From: Feifania hominis
GTDB lineage: Bacteria > Bacillota > Clostridia > Oscillospirales > Feifaniaceae
Reading direction: 5' to 3'
Assembly (NCBI RefSeq): GCF_014384765.1
Contig: NZ_JACRSP010000001.1
Coordinates: 372,001 to 436,000, forward strand
Length of the DNA stretch: 64,000 nt
The first letter of the stretch is position 1, and the number at the start of each line of letters is the position of its first letter. Shown here piece after piece: positions 17,301-25,828 of this stretch. Under the pieces are notes generated by a model. It did not search any database. It was not told where the DNA came from and was given only the letters and a program-made list of their open reading frames with translations. The position numbers and the translations under genes are program-made.

Positions 17301-18021
17301 TGTCAAGGTCAACCGCGCCACGGTCACCCTTTACGCCGGGTGGAGTAAAAATATGGGAGATCCGGACAACAATGGTGTATCCAGCTGGTTGAACACCGAG
17401 GACCACAATTCGTATCTCAACGGATACGGAAACGGCACATTTCGCCCAAACGGCAATATGACCCGCGCTGAGGCTGCACAGATGTTCTACAATCTGCTGT
17501 TGGACAGGGATATTCCCCTTACAGCTTCCTTTTCCGACGTCACGGCCGGCACTTGGTACACTACGGCGGTCAATGCATTGGCGTCTCTGGGGATTGTCAA
17601 TGGAACAGGAAACAATCAATTTGAACCAGACCGCCCCATTACTCGCGCTGAATTCACTGTGATTGCCATGCGCTTTGCCGATGGTGTGACTGGAGGGGAA
17701 AATGTTTTCTCTGACGTCAGTTTGGATGACTGGTTTTACAGACATGTGATCGGCTCGACTCAGTATGGCTGGATCACCGGTTATTCCGATGGCACTTTTC
17801 GCCCTGACAACACCATTACCCGTGCGGAGGCAACCGCAGTAGTCAACCGGATGCTGAACCGCAGCGCTGACAAAATATTTGTAGATCGCCACTCAAAAGA
17901 GCTGCGTCCGTTTGTGGATCTTTCCCAGGGTCACTGGGGCTATTACCAGATTGTAGAGGCCACAAACACACACGACTATACAAGAGGTGACGATGGGGAA
18001 GTCTGGGTTGCCACGAAATAA
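14359..18021 (+). CDS. Secreted S-layer-homology surface protein with LRR-like and InlB-type repeats
   Basis: The 1220-residue protein has a clear signal peptide (positively charged start, hydrophobic LFGICLLLGLLATAAFA, cleavage near residue 26). Next comes a BspA-like leucine-rich region (about 60-330; pattern of YGCTGLQYVRT and FYQCSGLP). A long beta-rich middle (about 330-920) contains no domain I can name. An InlB/Listeria-Bacteroides repeat follows (about 930-1000; NGHTFEGWYLD...TLYAGWS). Three S-layer-homology domains close it (about 1005-1190; each with NGTFRPN/TRAE or equivalent), with a fourth fragment at the end. SLH domains anchor proteins to pyruvylated cell-wall polymer. The ATG at 14359 follows GGAAGAGGAG. 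Base use is more AT-rich than the core genome. It sits behind the candidate DNA inversion switch. Confidence 0.9.
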   Translation: MRKKLFAGLFGICLLLGLLATAAFAAPQRAGTGLTADDPIAVEQENLVIRNDTYYGISKTWFASLNLDKADIRYFSIQIPNTVKTIAANGFTDAYSNEKDRYGAVTYNDDLGRYHVAAIDFSQATNLTTIKSQAAMSSPISGVLDLSQTRVTDLEKNAFKSCVNLTGVILPATLQNIGSKDSGSVFYGCTGLQYVRTADSDSDAVFELPDHLLVIGRQSFYQCSGLPANTTVEIPASVNYVGSEVFHYTTPVTTIVVKTDDANAYDGGAFKSTDHGLGKRLIVFQNSAARSTFSPSGLSSYRNACTYEFTLHYGTGPDAKTEPKLHGQAVNVCKAPDGDWFVDEEYTIPDAKGDDIPVGYVGGWVYNNALLTSKTVLKPDGDDLYLDIRNILQAPTVEFIVNGETIPASDTYPKLRVSPGAEIGVKVSHAIQSDPDADVKVKFEYQWIDVWQGGREGPRMEEDGFGRYNLWDKPDVTNTIRINGSEDERTSAGNYTDQDYGDGYYLVVIYGYAVPKTGGQWERFYQSANTVIGSDPGRTVNTAYLFDVTIAEPVTVTPADITIYTGGEGYTGVVNDAGQQVPSSNGLPEPGYYITLPKRINEQLGGDANAADLSKILKFTYQDGQGREREWKLELYGTDAHSSNVEGTDRQRYIYRVLPGIDETGQEIPLRLQFADYEGNVIVSDVFSPNVEEQYREYDMGIYPGDLETGRITAEIDLGGGQTVFSDIVSSTGKLVVRGLTDDNVTVEIVGDESGLSARGITAVAPDDIAYYVNGSNVEVADPSGVKLLIDEVLDDSVLTDYIEQNMTEHIPTGDYAYEQKYFDLVDTRNGNTYLTIGADQVLTIYWPIPNDFDDARPFYMVHFEALDRNYSHLDQELSAAPPKIISAELATVGATKYIKFETESFSPFVLVYGKKSGGSGETDPHYTLRYDTNGGQILKAETKRYSWTKEYEQLPVPVRNGHTFEGWYLDSKLTNLVREDVKVNRATVTLYAGWSKNMGDPDNNGVSSWLNTEDHNSYLNGYGNGTFRPNGNMTRAEAAQMFYNLLLDRDIPLTASFSDVTAGTWYTTAVNALASLGIVNGTGNNQFEPDRPITRAEFTVIAMRFADGVTGGENVFSDVSLDDWFYRHVIGSTQYGWITGYSDGTFRPDNTITRAEATAVVNRMLNRSADKIFVDRHSKELRPFVDLSQGHWGYYQIVEATNTHDYTRGDDGEVWVATK

Positions 18022-18076
18022 GCCCTTGAAGCGAAAGCGCGTGAACAACGTCTGAAAGCGCTATCGGAACAGAGAC

Positions 18077-18123
18077 AAAGAGAAGTCCCGCAGCGGCTGA
18101 GAGCCCGCGGGACTTCTCTTTTG
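18077..18123 (+). terminator. Rho-independent terminator after the SLH gene
   Basis: AAAGAGAAGTCCCGC pairs with GCGGGACTTCTCTTT around a 15-nt loop, followed by TTTT. Confidence 0.88.
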
Positions 18124-18368
18124 TATCGTAGACACAAAAAGCAATCTGAAAGGCAACACTTTAACGACAGTGCCTTAATATAAACTGGCACAAAAAATAC
18201 AGAATGAAAAATGGATTTCTATTTTGTAAAATAGTTCTGTTTTTTCTCATGATTAAAGCTTTACGGATTTAGAAGCAAAAAGGGCATGCACTTTGCGCCA
18301 CACAGCAATCGCCGTCTGCGCGTACGCTGATATTGCAGTGATCTCACTGTAGAAAGGAGACGGGGTAT
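18124..18368. other. AT-rich intergenic region upstream of cotJ
   Basis: No gene is visible. Two mutually exclusive small stems share the GTGCC at about 18167-18175: CACT...AGTG and GTGCC...GGCAC. A sigma-E/K-type promoter for the cotJ operon is expected here, but I could not find a convincing match. Confidence 0.5.
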
Positions 18369-18557
18369 TTGACGGCCAAAACAACTGTATTTCCCCCGGC
18401 GGGCCAGACCGATCTTGACTGCCTGCCGCTGGGAATTGCATACGCTCCGTATCAGAAGTGGCGGGACATCTACGATCCAGCTGTAGCGCTCAAGCGAGGT
18501 ACACTCTTTTTTGAGCTCGATCTGCCGTTTGCCGGAAAGGGGGTTCTGCCGTCATGA
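18369..18557 (+). CDS. cotJA: Spore coat associated protein CotJA
   Basis: The 62-residue protein matches the CotJA family core: LPLGIAYAPYQKW, then YDPAVALKRGTLFFELDLPF. CotJA is needed for assembly of the CotJC catalase-like protein into the coat in Bacillus (family knowledge). The TTG start follows AAAGGAGA by about 9 bp. Its TGA overlaps the cotJB ATG, so the genes are translationally coupled. Confidence 0.92.
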   Translation: MTAKTTVFPPAGQTDLDCLPLGIAYAPYQKWRDIYDPAVALKRGTLFFELDLPFAGKGVLPS

Positions 18558-18799
18558 CTGACAAGAACACTCTTTTGCGGCAAATTGATGAAGTCAGCTT
18601 TGTGCTTGACGAGGTACGGCTGTTTCTCGACACTCACCCGAATGATCCCGGTGCTCTGACAAAATACCAGGCCTGCCGCACTGTGCGTACACAGGCAATT
18701 GCAACCTATGAGAATCTCTACGGCCCGCTGCGCGCAAATGGTGTGCAGCCAAATAGCTGTTGGAGCTGGATTGATGGGCCCTGGCCCTGGGAGGTGTAA
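18554..18799 (+). CDS. cotJB: Spore coat protein CotJB
   Basis: The 81-residue protein is typical of CotJB: an N-terminal helix (LLRQIDEVSFVLDEVRLFLDTHP) and the aromatic C terminus WSWIDGPWPWEV. The start overlaps cotJA by 4 bp. The last codons (GAG GTG TAA) include the GGGAGGTG that serves as ribosome site for cotJC. Confidence 0.93.
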   Translation: MTDKNTLLRQIDEVSFVLDEVRLFLDTHPNDPGALTKYQACRTVRTQAIATYENLYGPLRANGVQPNSCWSWIDGPWPWEV

Positions 18800-18801
18800 C
18801 C

Positions 18802-19395
18802 ATATGGACTTATGAGAAGAGACTTCAGTATCCGGTTCGGATTCTCCGGCCGAATCCACGCCTTGCAAAGGCGATCATCTCTCAGTTTGGTGGTCCGGAC
18901 GGTGAGCTGTCCGCGTCGATGCGCTATCTCTCGCAGCGCTATTCTATGCCATACAACGAAGTAAAGGGACTTCTTACAGATATTGGTACGGAAGAACTTG
19001 CCCATATGGAGATTGTGTGTGCTATTGTTCACCAGTTGACCAAAAATCTGACACCAGAACAGATTAAGCAGCAGGGTTTTGACGACTACTATGTTGACCA
19101 CACTGTCGGTCTCTGGCCGACTGCAGCGGCAGGAATTCCCCATAATGCTTTGACCTACGCTTCAAAGGGCGATGCCATCACTGATTTGACTGAGGATATG
19201 GCAGCCGAGCAGAAAGCGCGTACCACCTATGACAACATTCTGCGCCTGACTGATGACCCGGATGTTGCAGACGTGATCAAGTTCCTGCGCCAGCGGGAAA
19301 TCGTTCACCATCAGCGCTTTGGCGAGGGACTGCGCATTGTGCAGGACAAACTGGATTCACGCAACTTCTATCTCACCAATCCCGAATTTGACTGA
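18802..19395 (+). CDS. cotJC: Spore coat manganese-catalase-like protein CotJC (apparent ATA start)
   Basis: The 197-residue ferritin-like di-manganese protein has YLSQRYSMPYNEVKGLLTDIGTEELAHMEIV, with the Glu and His metal ligands, and a second ligand pair in EQKARTTYDNILR and REIVHHQRFGE. The family starts Met-Trp-x-Tyr-Glu-Lys. Here the frame reads ATA TGG ACT TAT GAG AAG at 18802, with GGAGGTG five bases ahead, so the initiator position is ATA instead of ATG. No other in-frame start exists between the upstream stop at 18772 and an internal ATG at 18919 except CTG codons; starting at 18919 would remove a conserved 39-residue N terminus. Possible explanations are a real AUA start, coupling to cotJB, a mutation or a base-call error. 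Confidence 0.88.
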   Translation: MWTYEKRLQYPVRILRPNPRLAKAIISQFGGPDGELSASMRYLSQRYSMPYNEVKGLLTDIGTEELAHMEIVCAIVHQLTKNLTPEQIKQQGFDDYYVDHTVGLWPTAAAGIPHNALTYASKGDAITDLTEDMAAEQKARTTYDNILRLTDDPDVADVIKFLRQREIVHHQRFGEGLRIVQDKLDSRNFYLTNPEFD

Positions 19396-19405
19396 CCGAC
19401 ACAAG

Positions 19406-19438
19406 AAAAGAGCCGCCCCTCGGGGCGGCTCTTTTTTA
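19406..19438. terminator. Terminator between cotJC and kdpE
   Basis: GAGCCGCCCC pairs with GGGGCGGCTC over a TC loop, flanked by AAAA and TTTTTT, so it can act for both convergent genes. Confidence 0.92.
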
Positions 19439-19501
19439 TACTCAACAAGGAGAAAATGTGCCATGCCTCACGAGGAACTCTTGTTCCAAATCACCAGATT
19501 G

Positions 19502-20218
19502 TTACATCTCACCGGTGTCATCGGAGAAGCGCAACATACGATAGCCGACACCAATATGGGTTTGGATGTATTTCGGCTGGGAGGGAACGGGCTCGATTTT
19601 TTTGCGCAGTGTGGCCATAAAGACGCGCAGCGACGGGGTATCGTCCGGCAGAGCATTGCCCCAAATTTCCTTTAAAATAAAATTGTGCGTTAGAACCTTG
19701 CCGACGTTTTTTGAGAGCAGACACAGAAGTTTGTACTCAATCGGTGTCAGATGCACTTCTCTTCCGTCGACATAGGCACATCCGGCGGCATAGTCAATTT
19801 TCAGGCCGCCATTTTGAAACACACTGTCCGCATCGTTCGGCGCACTGTCATAGCGCAGGCGGCGCAGTGCCACGCGCAGGCGCGCGAGCAGCTCGTCCAC
19901 GCTGAAAGGCTTTGTCAGATAGTCGTCGGCCCCTGCGTCAAGCGCGCTGATTTTGTCACTGTCCTCGCTGCGGGCACTGACTACGATAATGGGCACATTG
20001 GACCAGGAGCGAATTTTTTTTATGATCTCGACGCCATCCATATCGGGCAGACCGAGGTCGAGGATGATGATGTCCGGCTTGTGGGAGACGGCCTCGAGTA
20101 TCGAGGCGCCGCCAGTGCCGGCAGTGTGGTACTGGTAGCCCTGCATCTCAAGCGTTGTGGTGATGAGATTGCGGATTGCTCTGTCGTCTTCTACGACAAG
20201 AATCAGCGGCTTATTCAT
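19502..20218 (-). CDS. kdpE: Response regulator KdpE
   Basis: The 238-residue OmpR-type regulator has a receiver domain (about 1-120) with acidic pair VVEDD, phospho-acceptor Asp in IIILDLGLPDMDG and lysine in LTKPFSVDEL. The winged-helix DNA-binding domain follows (about 135-230; LTPIEYKLLCLLSKNVGKVL). It is activated by the KdpD kinase. The start at 20218 overlaps the kdpD stop by 8 bp. In many bacteria KdpE activates kdpFABC, but no such genes lie beside it here. Confidence 0.95.
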   Translation of the reverse strand: MNKPLILVVEDDRAIRNLITTTLEMQGYQYHTAGTGGASILEAVSHKPDIIILDLGLPDMDGVEIIKKIRSWSNVPIIVVSARSEDSDKISALDAGADDYLTKPFSVDELLARLRVALRRLRYDSAPNDADSVFQNGGLKIDYAAGCAYVDGREVHLTPIEYKLLCLLSKNVGKVLTHNFILKEIWGNALPDDTPSLRVFMATLRKKIEPVPSQPKYIQTHIGVGYRMLRFSDDTGEM

Positions 20219-22898
20219 TGCAGATGACCTCCTCAGCTTGTAGGGTAAAGGAAAAGACAGCACCATGCGGGCTGTTGTCCCGCACGATGATATCGCCGCC
20301 GTGGGCCTGGACGATGGAGCGGCACAGGGAGAGCCCAAGACCGAGTCCCCGGCGGCCGTCTGCCTGCGGGTTCTCAGCAGTGTAAAACATATCGAAGAGC
20401 TTGCTCTTGTCGCTGTCCGGCACACCGGGGCCATCGTCGGCAATTTCAACGACAACCTCGCTGCCCTCGCGGCGGGCGCTGAGCTCGATGTGAGACTCTG
20501 GCGGCGTGTATTTGACGGCGTTGTTGACAATGTTGATGATAACCTGAACAATGAGCCTCGCGTCGATTTTCGCCATAAGCAGGTCATCGGACAGGCGAAC
20601 ACTGATGTGGTGTTCATGTGCGCGGCGGTCAATGTGTCGAAGCGCCTCCTGGATAACCTCGTCGAGCAACTCCGGCTTGAGCTGTAGACTGATTGAACCA
20701 TCTTCCATGCGGGTGACGGCAAGCAGATTTTCCACGAGATTGATCAGCCACATGGCGTCGTCGTAGATGTCGGCGTAAAGACGCTGCCTGTGCGTCTCGT
20801 CAAGTACTTGTGAATTTTGCATGAGCACGCCGGCGTTACCGGATATACTCGTTAAGGGCGTGCGCAGATCGTGGGAGATGGCGCGCAGAAGATTGGCGCG
20901 AAGCTGCTCTCTCTGTGCCTGCAGGGCAATTTCATTTTTTGTTTCACGCTCCTGCTCTTTTTCGAGGGCAAGACCGCATTCGGCAAGCATGGCGAGCAGC
21001 AGGCTGCGCTCAAACGTATCGATATCGCGCCCCTCATCCATGACGATTCCGATGACGGCAAAGACCCGATCATGCCCTCTGACTGCGAGATAGAGACATT
21101 TGGCTCCCGGCAGAGTGCCGGTAGTGGCGCCGGCGTGCTTGTTGTTTTGAAGCACCCACTGCGCGACGGCACGTTCATCTTGCCCGAGATAGGCCTGAAG
21201 TGTCTGCTCTTTTTCAAGTGGGAACGAAAGTGCGGATGCAAGAGCCCCTTGCACTACCGGGTAGAGTAAAATACTGCGATCGAGGAGTTTCTGCACCTGG
21301 CGCGCACAGCGCATGAAAATTTCATCCCGGCTTCCTGCACGCTGGAGCATTTGACTGGTCTCAAGGAGAACTTCCGTGCGGTGGGCTTTCAGCGCAGCCT
21401 GTCGGGCTTGCCGTTTGACACGAGTCGTCAGCGAGCTGACAGTCAGAGCGGCGACAAACATGATGAGAAAAGTCACAAGATAACTGGCGTCATAGGCTTC
21501 AAAAGAAAAGCGGGGAGCGGTGAAAAAATAATTGAAGACAGAGACGCTCACCAGGGAGAACAGCACGCTGTAAAAGCGGCCCTGTGTCACAATAGCAGTA
21601 AAGAGCACGCCGAGCAGATAGGTGATAATAATGTTGGCATCGCGAATGCCCAGCTGATAAAACCAGAGGCCGATGAGCGAGCAGCCTGCCAGAAGAGCGA
21701 GAGTTTTCAGCAAATCTCCGGCGCTGAGCTTCAGATGCCCCAGAGGCTTCTGGAGCTTTCCGTGAAAGGGGGGCTGGGTATCGGGTATGATATAAATATC
21801 TATATTGGGATTGAGGGCGGTCAAACGATCGATGAAGTTGTTTTTGGGAGCCAGCAGGGAACGCCTGTTGTTTGAACGACCGATGACAATTTTGGAAACA
21901 CCGCTGGCTCTGGTATACTCTGAAATCTGACTGGGCACATCATCGCCGTAAACCGTTGCAATGCGCGCGCCGAGCTGTTCGGCCAGCTTGAGGTTGCGCC
22001 GCAGATTTTCCCGGTTTGCGCTGCTGAGCTCATGTGTTCCGGGCGTCTCAACGAAGAGCGCGGTAAAACTGCCGTGAAACGCGTCGGCAAGCCGGGCGGC
22101 AGTTCGGATGACCTTGGCATTGGAGGGAGAGCTGGAAAGACAGATCATAATATGCTCATCGGCAAATCCGGCTTCTCCCTCGCCATGCTGCTTTGTTCGG
22201 GTGAGACGGTCGGCGGTGCGCCGCAGAGCAATTTCACGCAGAGCGGCCAAATTTCCCCTTGTAAAAAAGTGTCCCAGTGCCTGTCTGGCCTGTGTGGGGC
22301 GGTAGATTTTCCCCTCGCTGAGTCGTTTGATCAGATCATCCGGCTCAATATCCACCAGTTCCACTTGGTCAGCGCTGTCAAAAACACTGTCCGGTATCCG
22401 CTCACGAACAGTGATGCCTGTGATGGAGGCAATGATGTCATTGAGACTTTCAATGTGCTGCACGTTGACGGTAGTAAAGACATCAATCCCGGCGCGCAAA
22501 AGCTCCTCAATATCCTGATAGCGCTTGGTGTGGCGGCAGGTCTCGGCGTTTGTATGGGCCAATTCATCCACCAGGATTAACGAGGGGTGCCTCGCGAGCG
22601 CTGCATCAAGATCAAACTCCCTGAGATCCAGGCCGCGGTAGTGAATCTCCTGAGGGGGAAGCTGTTCGAGCCCCTCAAGGAGAGCGAGGGTCTCAGGGCG
22701 TGTGTGCGGCTCAATATAGCCGGCGACAACGTCAATCCCGGCGGCTTTGGCAGCACGGGCGGCCTCAAGCATGGCAAATGTTTTGCCGACGCCGGCGGCA
22801 TAGCCGAAAAAGATTTTGAGCCTGCCGCGCTTTTCTGCGTCGTTGCCTCTGTGGATCTGACGTAGAAGCGACCCGGGACTCGGGCGTTTTTCATCCAT
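20211..22898 (-). CDS. kdpD: Osmosensitive K+ channel sensor kinase KdpD
   Basis: The full-length 895-residue sensor has an N-terminal KdpD domain with a P-loop (GYAAGVGKTFAML, about residue 30) and a universal-stress-like domain with SKIVIGRSNN (about 250-370), the part that binds c-di-AMP in other Firmicutes. Four membrane helices with a DUF4118 module (about 395-500) and a GAF-like linker follow. The kinase core has H-box AISHDLRTPLTSI and ATP-binding NAVKYTPPE and GLGLGLSLC. The ATG at 22898 follows GGAGG. A possible minus-strand -10 (TATACT, 22936-22931) lies upstream without a clear -35. It is coupled to kdpE. Confidence 0.95.
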   Translation of the reverse strand: MDEKRPSPGSLLRQIHRGNDAEKRGRLKIFFGYAAGVGKTFAMLEAARAAKAAGIDVVAGYIEPHTRPETLALLEGLEQLPPQEIHYRGLDLREFDLDAALARHPSLILVDELAHTNAETCRHTKRYQDIEELLRAGIDVFTTVNVQHIESLNDIIASITGITVRERIPDSVFDSADQVELVDIEPDDLIKRLSEGKIYRPTQARQALGHFFTRGNLAALREIALRRTADRLTRTKQHGEGEAGFADEHIMICLSSSPSNAKVIRTAARLADAFHGSFTALFVETPGTHELSSANRENLRRNLKLAEQLGARIATVYGDDVPSQISEYTRASGVSKIVIGRSNNRRSLLAPKNNFIDRLTALNPNIDIYIIPDTQPPFHGKLQKPLGHLKLSAGDLLKTLALLAGCSLIGLWFYQLGIRDANIIITYLLGVLFTAIVTQGRFYSVLFSLVSVSVFNYFFTAPRFSFEAYDASYLVTFLIMFVAALTVSSLTTRVKRQARQAALKAHRTEVLLETSQMLQRAGSRDEIFMRCARQVQKLLDRSILLYPVVQGALASALSFPLEKEQTLQAYLGQDERAVAQWVLQNNKHAGATTGTLPGAKCLYLAVRGHDRVFAVIGIVMDEGRDIDTFERSLLLAMLAECGLALEKEQERETKNEIALQAQREQLRANLLRAISHDLRTPLTSISGNAGVLMQNSQVLDETHRQRLYADIYDDAMWLINLVENLLAVTRMEDGSISLQLKPELLDEVIQEALRHIDRRAHEHHISVRLSDDLLMAKIDARLIVQVIINIVNNAVKYTPPESHIELSARREGSEVVVEIADDGPGVPDSDKSKLFDMFYTAENPQADGRRGLGLGLSLCRSIVQAHGGDIIVRDNSPHGAVFSFTLQAEEVICNE

Positions 22899-23080
22899 AT
22901 TGCCGGTCCTCCAACTCTGTTACTTCATTCAGTATACAACGCTTCAGATGATGACTGTGTTATGATTGTCCCCCGATGTATTAAGATTATATAAAGACCG
23001 ACTTGAGAATACAAGAATTACGCTGCCTGGCGGCGGGGGCGAACCGGCCTTTTTATTATGAAAGGAATCCTGCGGCGTTG

Positions 23081-23110
23081 TTGACGTTGTGACGGGGACT
23101 ATGTTATATT
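23081..23110 (+). promoter_or_regulatory. valS promoter
   Basis: TTGACG (23081-23086), 18 bp, TATATT (23105-23110). The transcript would begin about 30 bp before the start codon, which leaves no room for a T-box leader. Confidence 0.7.
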
Positions 23111-23144
23111 ATTATCACGAAACAGCCAAAGGCAGGGGAAGAGT

Positions 23145-25775
23145 ATGGCCAAAGAACTGGCAAAGACCTACGACCCGTCACAGGTCGAGGACAAGCACTA
23201 TAAAAACTGGGAGCAAAAGGGGTATTTTCACGCGGATGTACACAGTGAGAAACCGCCTTTTTCTATTGTCATCCCGCCGCCCAATGTCACCGGGCAGCTC
23301 CACATGGGCCACGCCATCGACGACACCATTCAGGACATTCTGATCCGCTACAAGAAGCTGCAGGGCTTTGAGGCGCTGTGGGTGCCGGGTATGGACCACG
23401 CGGGCATTGCGACGCAGATCAAGGTGGAGGAGATGCTGCGCGTCGAAGAGGGAAAGACGCGCTACGATCTCGGCCGCGAGGAGTTTCTGCGCCGCGTGTG
23501 GGAGTGGAAAGAGCAGTACGGCGGGCGTATTGTCAGACAGCTGCGCCGACTCGGCGCGGCCTGCGACTGGCAGCGTGAGCGCTTCACCATGGACGAGGGG
23601 TGCTCGCGGGCGGTGCGCGAGGTCTTTGTCAACCTCTACAACAAGGGGCTGATCTACCGCGGCTACCGCATCATCAACTGGTGCCCGCACTGCATCACCG
23701 CCCTTTCAGACGCCGAGGTGGAGTACGAGGAGCAGGAGGGGAACCTCTGGCACATCCGCTACCCGCTCGCGGATGGAAGCGGCGACGTGGTTGTTGCGAC
23801 GACGCGCCCCGAGACCATGCTGGGCGACTCCGGCATTGCGGTGAGCCCGGAGGATGAGCGCTACGCCCATCTGATCGGCAAGAGCGCCGTTTTGCCGCTG
23901 GTGGGCCGCGAGATTCCGATCTTTGCCGACGAGTACGTCGACAAGTCCTTTGGCACGGGCTGCGTCAAGGTGACGCCTTGCCACGACCCGAACGACTATG
24001 AGATGGGTCTGCGCCACGATCTCGAGCAGATTCTCGTGATCGACGACTACGGTAAGATCAACGAAAACGGCGGCGTCTATGAGGGACTTGAGCGCTATGA
24101 GGCGCGCAGGAGAATTGTCGCCGACCTTGAGGAGCAGGGCTACCTTGTCAAAATCGAGAAGCATGTCCACAACGTCGGCCAGTGCTACCGCTGCGGCACC
24201 ACGGTGGAGCCGCTCGCATCGCGGCAGTGGTTTGTCAAGATGAAGCCCCTTGCGGAGCCTGCCATTGACGTGGTCAAGAGCAAAGAGGTCAACTTTGTCC
24301 CTGAGCGCTTTGAGAAAATCTATCTCAACTGGATGGAGAATGTGCGCGACTGGTGCATCTCCCGCCAGCTCTGGTGGGGGCACCGCATCCCGGCTTTCTA
24401 CTGCGACGACTGCGGGGAGATGACGGTTGCAAAAGAGGATGTAACGGTCTGCCCGAAGTGCGGCTCGCACCATGTCAGGCAGGAGGAGGATGTGCTCGAT
24501 ACCTGGTTCTCCTCGGCGCTGTGGCCCTTTTCGACGCTCGGCTGGCCCGACCGGACCGAGGACCTTGCGAAGTTTTATCCCACATCGGTACTTGTGACCG
24601 CCTATGACATCATTTTCTTCTGGGTGGCGCGCATGATCTTCTCGGGTCTCGAGCACATGGGCGAAAAGCCGTTTTCCGATGTGTTCATTCACGGCCTGAT
24701 CCGCGACGCGCAGGGCCGCAAGATGTCGAAGTCCCTCGGCAATGGCATCGACCCGCTCGAGGTCATTGAGCAGTACGGCGCGGACGCCCTGCGCTTCGCG
24801 CTGGTCACGGGCAATTCGCCCGGCAACGACACGCGCTTCTCGAAAGAGAAAGTGGAGAGCGCGCGCAACTTTGCCAACAAGCTCTGGAATGCCTCGCGCT
24901 TTGTGCTGATGAATCTGACGATCACCCGCTGCGAGCTGCCCGATGAGCTGGAGCTTGAGGACCGCTGGATTCTCTCCCGGTACAACGACGTCGTGCGCGA
25001 AGTCACCGACAACCTCGACCACTACGAGATCGGCGTTGCCGTCTCCAAGCTCTACGACTTCCTGTGGGACGACTTCTGCGACTGGTACATCGAGCTTGCA
25101 AAGCTGCGTCTGTTTGAGAGCAACCCGAATGAGGCGACCCGACGGAGCGCCCAGCAGGTGCTGTGCTATGTGCTCTCGAACACGCTGAAGCTCCTGCACC
25201 CGGTTATGCCCTTTATCACGGAGGAGATCTACCTGACGCTGCCGCATGCGTGTGAGTCGATCATGCTCGAGCAGTGGCCGCGCTACAGCGAATCGCTCCA
25301 CTTTGCGCAGGAGCAGACGCGCATGGAGCGGGTGATGGAGGCCATCAAGGCCATCCGCAACCGCCGCAGCGAGATGAACGTGCCGCCGTCGAAAAAGGCG
25401 AAAGTCTACATTGAGACCGAGGACGCCGAGACGTTTCGGCGCGGGGCGGCATTCTTTGAGCGCCTGGCGTCGGCCTCTGAAATTGAGATCGGCAGCCACT
25501 TTGAGCTGGAGGGCGCGGTGTCCATCGTCACGGACGGTGCGCGCATCTTCATTCCGCTCGATGAGCTCGTCGACAGGGAGAAAGAGCTTGCGCGCCTGGC
25601 GAAAGAGAAAAAGGAACTCGAGGGCGAGCTTGCGCGCATTCAGGCGAAGCTGCAAAACGAGGGCTTTTTGAAAAAGGCGCCGGCGGCGCTCGTCGATGCC
25701 GAGCGGGAAAAACAGAACAAGGTGCAGGATATGCTCGAAAAGCTCGAGCAGAGCATCCGGGCCTTTGACCGCTAA
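23145..25775 (+). CDS. valS: Valyl-tRNA synthetase
   Basis: This class I aminoacyl-tRNA synthetase charges tRNA-Val. The 876-residue protein has the HIGH-type motif in PPNVTGQLHMGHAIDD (about residue 50), the CP1 editing domain in the middle (TTRPETMLGDSG), zinc-type CxxC pairs (CDDCGEM; CPKCGS) and KMSKS in GRKMSKSLGNGIDP (about 525). The C-terminal coiled-coil arm (about 815-875; ELARLAKEKKELEGELARI) is typical of ValRS and separates it from IleRS. folC follows in the same direction after 53 bp. Confidence 0.98.
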   Translation: MAKELAKTYDPSQVEDKHYKNWEQKGYFHADVHSEKPPFSIVIPPPNVTGQLHMGHAIDDTIQDILIRYKKLQGFEALWVPGMDHAGIATQIKVEEMLRVEEGKTRYDLGREEFLRRVWEWKEQYGGRIVRQLRRLGAACDWQRERFTMDEGCSRAVREVFVNLYNKGLIYRGYRIINWCPHCITALSDAEVEYEEQEGNLWHIRYPLADGSGDVVVATTRPETMLGDSGIAVSPEDERYAHLIGKSAVLPLVGREIPIFADEYVDKSFGTGCVKVTPCHDPNDYEMGLRHDLEQILVIDDYGKINENGGVYEGLERYEARRRIVADLEEQGYLVKIEKHVHNVGQCYRCGTTVEPLASRQWFVKMKPLAEPAIDVVKSKEVNFVPERFEKIYLNWMENVRDWCISRQLWWGHRIPAFYCDDCGEMTVAKEDVTVCPKCGSHHVRQEEDVLDTWFSSALWPFSTLGWPDRTEDLAKFYPTSVLVTAYDIIFFWVARMIFSGLEHMGEKPFSDVFIHGLIRDAQGRKMSKSLGNGIDPLEVIEQYGADALRFALVTGNSPGNDTRFSKEKVESARNFANKLWNASRFVLMNLTITRCELPDELELEDRWILSRYNDVVREVTDNLDHYEIGVAVSKLYDFLWDDFCDWYIELAKLRLFESNPNEATRRSAQQVLCYVLSNTLKLLHPVMPFITEEIYLTLPHACESIMLEQWPRYSESLHFAQEQTRMERVMEAIKAIRNRRSEMNVPPSKKAKVYIETEDAETFRRGAAFFERLASASEIEIGSHFELEGAVSIVTDGARIFIPLDELVDREKELARLAKEKKELEGELARIQAKLQNEGFLKKAPAALVDAEREKQNKVQDMLEKLEQSIRAFDR

Positions 25776-25828
25776 ACAGATAGGGCGCACACCGCGGCGC
25801 TCAAACAGGGGAGAAGAGGGTTTGTACT

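Noticed and set aside
22899..23144. Possible T-box leader for valS
   Set aside because: No specifier stem or AGGGTGGNACCGCG element is present, and the promoter lies only about 30 bp before the start codon.
23706..25790. 694-codon open frame antisense to valS
   Set aside because: It arises from codon bias of valS on the opposite strand; no motif or start signal.
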